Source of the DNA: Leptidea sinapis
Lineage: Eukaryota; Arthropoda; Insecta; Lepidoptera; Pieridae
Assembly: GCF_905404315.1 (NCBI RefSeq)
Contig: NC_066265.1
Span: 12,881,501 to 12,945,500, forward strand
Direction of reading: 5' to 3'
DNA length: 64,000 nucleotides
The notes below the pieces were generated by a model. It was not told the DNA's origin and did not search any database. It worked only from the letters and a program-made list of their open reading frames with translations. How positions within the stretch are numbered: position 1 is the stretch's first letter; each line of letters starts with the position of its first letter. Position numbers and translations under genes: made by a program. Shown one piece after another: positions 56,706-64,000 of this stretch.

Positions 56706-57013
56706 TTTTTTATGAAAATAAGGTACGAGACGAGCAGGACGTTCAGCTAATGGTAATTGATACGCCCTACCCATTACAATGCAGTGCCGGTCAGGATTCT
56801 TGAAAAACCCAAAAATTCTGAGCGGCACTGCAATTGCGCTCGTCACCTTGAGACATAAGATGTTCAGTCTCATTTGCCCAGTAATTTCACTACCTACGGC
56901 GCCCTTCGCACCGAAACACAGTAATGTTTACACATTACTGCATTACGGCAGAAATAGGCACCGTTATGGTACCCATGATATAGCCGGCTTCCCGTGCAAA
57001 GAAGTCACCTGGT
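56706..57013 (-). repeat. SINE-like repeat, full length
   Basis: The best full-length copy: T-run, GACGAGCAGGACGTTCAGCT, TGCAGTGCCGGTCAGGATTC, CTCGTCACCTTGAGACATAA, GTTTACACATTACTGCATTA, ending near the complement of CAGGTGACTTCTTTGCACGG. The repeat contains an internal stem (CAGGATTCTTG... ...AAATTCTGAG). Confidence 0.8.
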
Positions 57014-57439
57014 AAACTGTAGTTATTAGTTACAAAACAAGTAGGCACAATTAGCGAAACTAAGGGGACATAATTGGCCTTCCTGGAGTCCGAGGGAAGA
57101 ATGAATAAATCGAATATGTTATAGCACTCATCAAGTAAAAGAGTTAGAAACTGGGTTTTGGGTTCCTTCATAGAACAATACCAATTGTACTAAAGACTAC
57201 ACGACAGAAGTGAAAACTAAATCAAGGACATATTAGCCTCAATATGGCCGAGTTAGACAGCTCAGTTTTAATAGCCACAAAATAAATTGTTCCGCGCGCA
57301 AACAAACATAACGTCATTTGAAGCCTGAATCGCAACTCTGAAAATTGAAAAGAGTAATTTATGTTCCTATTCCGGCAAAATTGTGAAGTTTTTGGGGAAA
57401 CACTCGTCTGGCAAGAGAAACAACAAACTCAAAAAAAAG

Positions 57440-57690
57440 TTTAGCAAAAAAAAACAACCGACTTCAAAAACACTATTCCAAAACAATAGATATAATATGC
57501 ACTAAAAAGTATAAAAAATATTGCGTATTTTTATACAATCTAATTAATTAGCTATTTAGAATGACTTTATTTAGTTAGTTAGAATTATCAAAATCGGCTC
57601 AACCAGTCGAAAGTTCTGAGGTAACAAACATAAAAAAAACATAACGACGAATTGAGAATCTCCTCCTTTTTTGAAGTCGGTTAAAAAACT
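57440..57690. mobile_element. Arm of the foldback family
   Basis: Starts with CCGACTTCAAAAACACTATT and ends with CTCCTCCTTTTTTGAAGTCG, the same sequences as the 10365-11324 element. Shorter internal part. Confidence 0.55.
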
Positions 57691-57905
57691 GGTTAAAATC
57701 GTAAACAGCATGTTGGAAAGAAAACATCAGAAGAAATCGTCATGGCAGTAACGAATAACAATCATCGTAATGAAGTAGACTACAATGTGATGAGTCAATA
57801 GAATAGAATAGAAATATATTTATTTATCATAGTAGGTAAGTGATAATAAAATCACATATTCCAACAACACTTGGAAAACGTCATGACGCTATACTTTTGC
57901 TATAC

Positions 57906-59577
57906 GATTCGCCGGTTCTGCCTCCCCGGTTCTGGCTCACTTGTTCGTGATGCCTACTAAAAAAAAAAAAAATTTTGGTGTCAAACTGGGGGTTTTGATG
58001 TATTTCCGAGCGATTGCGCTGATCCGTTTTTCGATATCTCTTAAAGTTACAAAGTTAGCTTTTTAAGTTAAACAGATCCATACTCATTACTAATCAGTGG
58101 TAATTAACCTAATGATTGGTGAGCGACTCAATGTCGATTCTTTGAAAGTGATAGACGTAATTAGTAAATTACCTCTCACATTCGTTACTACGATTAAAAC
58201 GACAGTTTTGTGCTGTGTTTATTATTAAGTTAACAGATGATATAAATAAAGTATATAATAAAACATCGTTGCAGATTGTATCATTTTAAAAATATTTGAT
58301 GAAATCATTCAAACTCTTCATATTAAACTTAAAGGATAGATACATTAAACAGTACTCGCAACACATGCTGCGGTAAATAAATTCTTTACTCTTGTAGTAT
58401 TGTGGATATACATTCTGCAATTGCTTTGTAAAAACCTCAGCTGGAATCCCTGACTTGGACGATCATATGAATTGAAGTATTGTCCAATACCCTGCTCACC
58501 AATGTGTATTGCAACCCAGTGAGAGCCTAGCTTATTTTCACTATCTACATTGTTGACAATATAACAGGGCGTTACAACGTATATCGACAATCGGTTTGCT
58601 GCGTAAACATTATTTTGAATACTGAGATCAATTTTCTTCGAATAATTCTGTATCTCGATTGTATTCATATTACCGTAGAATAATGTATTTAAAAGTTATT
58701 GGATTACAACTTACAATAAAACAAAACATCATTTTAAGTACATATTTAATTTCAATATTATAAGGTAATATAGTAGTAAGTTTAACTAAAACTATTACAC
58801 ACCCTTACAAACGATCAAACATAAACATAACTGCGGTAATCTACTGAAATATTATGATTTTTATCAATTTTATTGTACAACTTGAGTTAAGTGATAAAGC
58901 TCTTTGTCATTTTCTTAATGTAACAAATTTTGAGATAAATAAAATACACTTTAGTTTCTGTGATTATTTCCTTTCGCGAATATATCAATAATTCGACCAT
59001 CAGATTTCCTCATCGGGTCATTAATTATTTTTAGTATTAGTTTAAGATTTTTCTTTCGCCAAACATATTATAGAGATCAGGTAGTTATATCTTGAAACTA
59101 ATTGACATGGTTGAGATTGTATAAAGGTTGCATTTCATCAAAGCATCAGGTGATTTAGATACAATTTGTGTCACTGACATCATTCAAAAATATTATAAAA
59201 TTATTTACGAAAACTAATTTTCCACACCCACACACAGTGCACCCTCTACTACAAAAAGGTTTCATATAATATAATGAGACAATTTATTGTTAAACTACCA
59301 TTTATTGATTATATTTAAATAGGACTATTTATAAGTAAAACAATATACAGTACCTACATCATAACTTACTCCACAAGTTATATATCTAAATAAACGATGT
59401 ATCTACTCTCATTCGTTTCAAAAAAAAAAAATTCAAACTTAAAACTTATATAACATTTATTTTATTTTATGATGACTCCAAGCTAAGGTATCAATATAAT
59501 TTGCTTAGATATACAGTTTGGTATGACAAACTAGATTTATTTATTCGTTGAGTGAAAATATTATGCTTTATTGACTT
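57906..59577. repeat. Left arm of 1672-bp inverted repeat
   Basis: Pairs with 61185-62856 over 1672 bp. The only differences I noticed are a one-base change near 58046 and one-base length differences in two A-runs. Begins GATTCGCCGGTTCTGCCTCC; inner end TTATGCTTTATTGACTT. Contains the left protease copy. Confidence 0.9.
58286..58668 (-). pseudogene. Adenain-like cysteine protease (Maverick PRO), left copy, frameshifted
   Basis: In Mavericks this enzyme is predicted to mature the virion proteins, as adenovirus protease does. The main frame (107 codons from ATG) has the histidine region LGSHWVAIHIGEQGIGQYFN and the following SYD. The segment that should carry the catalytic cysteine lies in a different frame over about the last 80 bp (58286-58365), so a single frameshift separates His and Cys parts. 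It is identical in sequence to the right copy. Confidence 0.75.
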
Positions 59578-61090
59578 AAATCTATGCATTGAACAATATT
59601 CATTCTTATTTTTAAATAGGCATATCTTATAATTTTCCATTTTCATATACTTACTTAGTAACAATTTTATTAAATTTGAATGCGTATTTTCCCACAACAT
59701 CTAATACATATCGTACCGTACTTCTTTTTATTGACTTTTGGGTAGCAAAAAATTTTTTTCTGCAGTCAGAGGTTTTGAAACGCAAATGTAAATCAGGTTT
59801 TATATCTGTGTTAAATTTTATATATTAAACTATCAGTATCAGTGTATAATAATTTCAATTTATTTCGAAACTTATTTAACTAGTGAAAGTCATCGCATTA
59901 GAGTTTTAGAAATTTTCAATATATAAAACCCCAACTAAATATGTTTATTGAAGAACAATTTAGTTTTTCGTAATAGAACTGCAACCAAATTTTCATTTTA
60001 AAATAGATAAACTATTGAATTCTATCTTGGCAATTAAATCATACAGTGTAATTTTACATTTACTCTTTTTTCAATATTTTCTATTGTTCTTTATACATTG
60101 AGTTTTTTATTAATTTATAAAAATCTTTTCGAAATTAGATGTAGGTAGCTTGTTAATGCATGTTTGTATTTAAATCTATGTAATATTTTAACCATGAGCT
60201 TTGTTTGAATTTTAAAATTCTATGAATATTTTGTTTTTTCTGTGTGTGTGTGTGAGACATTGCTTTAAATTTCTGAAGTAAATAACATATGTATTTTTAT
60301 TACGAAGGTTTGGAACAAATTTTATGCTTTTTGTATCCTCAATACTTACATTTTTTATTCTCGGGGCATAAGGATAGGTCAGAATGTAAATCATGCAGTT
60401 CAATTGAATATTCTTGGTCTACTTCCAAAATAAAACCAAATTCAAAATCATCCGGAACATCAAAATTTGTACGGACATCTACCCATTCAAAACCTTCTGT
60501 AGGAAGGAATGGAGATACACCCCATCCATAACGGTTATTAGCATCAAAATAAGTTATAAACGACGTTTTTCTTTGTCCTGTTCTTATTTGCCAGAAATAT
60601 TCACAAGTAAAGTCGTTACAAATTTAAGAGTAGGCACATGTTTCGTCTTGAGAGACATGCAAATATTTCAGTGGTTTCGTTTTATAATATTGTAACCTAT
60701 ACTTATTTGTTTAAATTCGCTTTTTCATAACGATTCCTACATTGAGATATACAGTCTCAAATACCCGATCCAGTAAAAGCTATTTGTTCAAAGCCCTAAA
60801 GTAATTCTAATTTAATTTTTGTGCATTTTAACATAGCACCCCAACTTAACCCAGGCGCTGTATAATAATGTGCTGGATCTAGACCATATTATGTCTGTAA
60901 ACATAGAGCTCGGAAATTTTCAAATACATATTTTGTTTAAAGTGAAACATTAATTTTAAGATATAAATCTGAATTATCTAACTTATAATCTTCATCGGAA
61001 ATATGTGTGTCGGTAAATGTATTGTAAAATCTATCACGATCATGGAGTGCTGAAAGTTTTAAGCAATCGTGTGGTGTTATAAATTCATAT
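59490..61090 (-). pseudogene. Protein-primed family B DNA polymerase remnant (Maverick PolB)
   Basis: The minus strand contains, in order and in different frames, the pre-palm segment around 60700-61080, with an HISDEDYK box near 61000 and YTAPGLSWGAML near 60860. Motif A is next (an ANN-YGW version near 60535), followed by ELHDLHSD (about 60390). A motif B-like stretch follows around 60070-60140 and then motif C as YTDTDSLIY (about 59820-59846). Many stops and frameshifts leave no usable frame. The N-terminal exonuclease region is missing because the right arm begins there. The extreme C-terminus appears to run into the left arm. This polymerase class replicates linear genomes with terminal proteins. 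Confidence 0.72.
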
Positions 61091-61184
61091 CGATAAATTC
61101 TTTTTTTCTAAGACGTAAAAAATTATTATTATTTGGAAAATTTTGTCTTAAATTTTGCAATTGTTCTTCCTTCAAATATTTGAC

Positions 61185-62856
61185 AAGTCAATAAAGCATA
61201 ATATTTTCACTCAACGAATAAATAAATCTAGTTTGTCATACCAAACTGTATATCTAAGCAAATTATATTGATACCTTAGCTTGGAGTCATCATAAAATAA
61301 AATAAATGTTATATAAGTTTTAAGTTTGAATTTTTTTTTTTGAAACGAATGAGAGTAGATACATCGTTTATTTAGATATATAACTTGTGGAGTAAGTTAT
61401 GATGTAGGTACTGTATATTGTTTTACTTATAAATAGTCCTATTTAAATATAATCAATAAATGGTAGTTTAACAATAAATTGTCTCATTATATTATATGAA
61501 ACCTTTTTGTAGTAGAGGGTGCACTGTGTGTGGGTGTGGAAAATTAGTTTTCGTAAATAATTTTATAATATTTTTGAATGATGTCAGTGACACAAATTGT
61601 ATCTAAATCACCTGATGCTTTGATGAAATGCAACCTTTATACAATCTCAACCATGTCAATTAGTTTCAAGATATAACTACCTGATCTCTATAATATGTTT
61701 GGCGAAAGAAAAATCTTAAACTAATACTAAAAATAATTAATGACCCGATGAGGAAATCTGATGGTCGAATTATTGATATATTCGCGAAAGGAAATAATCA
61801 CAGAAACTAAAGTGTATTTTATTTATCTCAAAATTTGTTACATTAAGAAAATGACAAAGAGCTTTATCACTTAACTCAAGTTGTACAATAAAATTGATAA
61901 AAATCATAATATTTCAGTAGATTACCGCAGTTATGTTTATGTTTGATCGTTTGTAAGGGTGTGTAATAGTTTTAGTTAAACTTACTACTATATTACCTTA
62001 TAATATTGAAATTAAATATGTACTTAAAATGATGTTTTGTTTTATTGTAAGTTGTAATCCAATAACTTTTAAATACATTATTCTACGGTAATATGAATAC
62101 AATCGAGATACAGAATTATTCGAAGAAAATTGATCTCAGTATTCAAAATAATGTTTACGCAGCAAACCGATTGTCGATATACGTTGTAACGCCCTGTTAT
62201 ATTGTCAACAATGTAGATAGTGAAAATAAGCTAGGCTCTCACTGGGTTGCAATACACATTGGTGAGCAGGGTATTGGACAATACTTCAATTCATATGATC
62301 GTCCAAGTCAGGGATTCCAGCTGAGGTTTTTACAAAGCAATTGCAGAATGTATATCCACAATACTACAAGAGTAAAGAATTTATTTACCGCAGCATGTGT
62401 TGCGAGTACTGTTTAATGTATCTATCCTTTAAGTTTAATATGAAGAGTTTGAATGATTTCATCAAATATTTTTAAAATGATACAATCTGCAACGATGTTT
62501 TATTATATACTTTATTTATATCATCTGTTAACTTAATAATAAACACAGCACAAAACTGTCGTTTTAATCGTAGTAACGAATGTGAGAGGTAATTTACTAA
62601 TTACGTCTATCACTTTCAAAGAATCGACATTGAGTCGCTCACCAATCATTAGGTTAATTACCACTGATTAGTAATGAGTATGGATCTGTTTAACTTAAAA
62701 AGCTAACTTTGTAACTATAAGAGATATCGAAAAACGGATCAGCGCAATCGCTCGGAAATACATCAAAACCCCCAGTTTGACACCAAAATTTTTTTTTTTT
62801 TTTAGTAGGCATCACGAACAAGTGAGCCAGAACCGGGGAGGCAGAACCGGCGAATC
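61185..62856. repeat. Right arm of 1672-bp inverted repeat
   Basis: Reverse complement of 57906-59577; carries the right protease copy and ends in the complement of GATTCGCCGGTTCTGCC. Confidence 0.9.
62093..62475 (+). pseudogene. Adenain-like cysteine protease (Maverick PRO), right copy, frameshifted
   Basis: Same 107-codon frame and same frameshift as the left copy. The histidine box SHWVAIH lies near codon 50; the cysteine-containing tail is in another frame, ending at the stop near 62473. It points away from the polymerase, whereas the left copy is in the polymerase's orientation. Confidence 0.75.
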
Positions 62857-63130
62857 CCCACTACTGTGAGCCAGAACCGGCGAATCCCTACTACTAATAT
62901 CTGAACTCTGTAGTACGGAAAATCTGTCTGATAATATGCTGATGAAAGACTTTCCCGTCTTTGACATTTCGTAGTACTTTCTTTTATGTGTGTTACTAAT
63001 TGCAGTGATCGATATAGGCATATATATACAGATATAGGCATCTCGAACAAGTGAGCCAGAACCGGGGAGGCAGAACCGGCGAATCCCCACTACTGTGAGC
63101 CAGAACCGGCGAATCCCTACTACTGATATT
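62815..63130. repeat. Pair of ~87-bp direct repeats overlapping the right arm end
   Basis: GAACAAGTGAGCCAGAACCG starting near 62816 and again near 63046, both followed by GGGAGGCAGAACCGGCGAAT and a shorter GTGAGCCAGAACCGGCGAAT unit. The spacing is about 230 bp. Only the first part of the first repeat is shared with the left arm. Confidence 0.75.
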
Positions 63131-63545
63131 GAATAGCAATTTCACCACTTCAGGTATGATCTATGAATGTCATAACGCCTTGAATCATGTGTGTAACTGA
63201 ACCGAAGTTACAGTACAATGGATTAAAGGTCACATCAACTCATCAATCGCGAAAATGTTATGGCAGATGATTTTAGCAAGAAAAGGCTCAAATATTACTG
63301 GCATAGGGCCAGCACCCATTATACCTTCTGGCTCAAAATCGAATTCGGAAACGCACAAGACATCAGCACAAAAACCTATGGCTAACTTTAGAGGGCTGTA
63401 GACAAGCACGGGAGACACTCCCCAACATTGATACCAATATAGAAAAATACCTTGTTAAGCTCAATAGAATTCAACTTAGACAGATATCGGCTGACCTAAC
63501 TAGTCACGGACCTTAAAATAAACATCTATTTAAATAGATGTTAAA
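63131..63545. other. Intergenic or intronic, nothing recognised
   Basis: No open frame or repeat I can name between the direct repeats and the LINE tail. Confidence 0.4.
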
Positions 63546-63549
63546 TTAA

Positions 63550-63862
63550 AACATTCCACCTTCGCACGACACGCCACTAATTAGGATATCATCCCCACCA
63601 TCTGTATGTGTGGCGGTCCTCCACAGTGCGGTTTTCAAGGAGCTTTCTTCCTCGTACTACTAAGCTGTGGAATGAGCTTCCTTGTGCGGTGTTTCCGGGA
63701 CGATACGACATGGGTACCTTCAAAATAAGCGCGTACACCTTTCTTAAAGGCCGGCAACGCTCTTGTGATTCCTCTGGTGTTGCAAGAGAATGTGGGCGGC
63801 GGTGATCACTTAACACCAGGTGACCCGTACGCTCGTTTGTCCTCCTATCCCATAAAATAAAA
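63550..63862 (+). mobile_element. CR1-like LINE C-terminal and 3' tail fragment
   Basis: Best copy of the family tail: frame MWRSSTVRFSRSFLPRTTKL then WNELPCAVFPGRYDMGTF, a stop after ARECGRR, and a tail ending CGTTTGTCCTCCTATCCCAT then an A-rich end. Strongly 5'-truncated. Confidence 0.78.
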
Positions 63863-64000
63863 AGACATAGCCGACAGCACCCTGTTCAGGGCCTGCATGG
63901 TGGCAGAAGTAAATGCGCAGCAGTTTCTTCACTGTCCAGGGGTAGCGACTTACCGGGCTCAACATCTTGGCACCCCAAACACACTCCCCTCAAGTCTTTA

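Larger units (their letters stand above)
57906..62856. mobile_element. Palindromic Maverick/Polinton-derived element
   Basis: Two 1672-bp inverted arms, each with an adenain-like protease pseudogene, flank a 1607-bp spacer with a decayed protein-primed DNA polymerase B. Protease plus this polymerase type is diagnostic of Maverick/Polinton or closely related virus-like elements. Integrase, packaging ATPase and capsid genes are not seen, so it is a strongly reduced derivative. A 6-bp target duplication, expected for Polintons, was not found at the arm ends. Confidence 0.75.

Noticed and set aside
56779..57015. Frames recurring at 4521-4754, 14600s, 41172-41474 and 56562-57015 with similar peptides (for example SLICPVISL)
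   Set aside because: They recur because they sit in the same SINE-like repeat; frames are broken differently in each copy and are not genes.
60289..60695. Plus-strand ORFs in the Maverick spacer
   Set aside because: The minus strand here carries DNA polymerase B motifs, so the plus frames are shadows.
62815..63130. Repeats with spacers, CRISPR-like at first sight
   Set aside because: Only two full units with unequal structure, in a eukaryotic genome; they are nested direct repeats next to a transposon end.
63863..64000. Open frames on both strands at the window end, with a possible GTAAGT donor on the minus strand near 63950
   Set aside because: Tested as the missing SPPL3 first exon, but the encoded residues do not resemble the SPPL3 N-terminus; no other assignment is possible from the fragment.

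Overview
This is a eukaryotic window, almost certainly from a butterfly or moth. The host genes are split by GT-AG introns, the intergenic DNA is AT-rich, and the repeats are typical of lepidopteran genomes: Helitrons ending in CTAG, a CsRn1/Kabuki-type Ty3 element, Jockey, CR1 and RTE LINE fragments, and a short polyA-ended SINE-like repeat present in about a dozen copies. The species cannot be fixed from the sequence.

Five conserved host genes can be read exon by exon. POLDIP2 (minus, 1-5992, C-terminus cut by the window edge) is a mitochondrial YccV/ApaG-domain protein. ACADS (plus, 9151-15202, five exons, 404 aa) is short-chain acyl-CoA dehydrogenase. ARPC3 (minus, 16220-19636, five exons, 178 aa) is an Arp2/3 complex subunit and converges on ACADS. 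CCDC86 (plus, 31439-32801, two exons, 161 aa) is a Cgr1-type nucleolar protein. SPPL3 (minus, 40986-55174, eight exons found, first exon missing) is a GxGD intramembrane protease. The genes are unrelated housekeeping functions with no operon-like logic. Each has its own introns, most of them filled with transposon debris.

The mobile DNA falls into blocks. 5993-9150 holds a decayed retroelement and an unassigned exon-like reading frame. ACADS intron 3 holds a foldback element with ~240 bp arms and two head-to-tail Helitrons, one interrupted by a Jockey-type LINE fragment. 20234-30545 is dominated by one CsRn1-like LTR retrotransposon (21649-30541, GTAT target duplication) whose 5' LTR was hit by a 5'-truncated Jockey LINE that removed exactly 350 bp of LTR. 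The SPPL3 introns hold nested insertions, including a CR1-like LINE inside a SINE and a terminal-inverted-repeat element inside a LINE tail. 55446-56360 is another run of Helitrons.

The most unusual structure is 57906-62856. Two 1672-bp arms, nearly identical and in inverted orientation, each carry a frameshifted adenain-like cysteine protease gene of Maverick/Polinton type. They flank a 1607-bp spacer filled by a decayed protein-primed family B DNA polymerase. Both arms share the same protease frameshift, and the arm boundary appears to fall inside the polymerase, so the palindrome probably arose by inverted duplication of an already dead Maverick copy, or by later homogenisation, rather than being the element's original termini.
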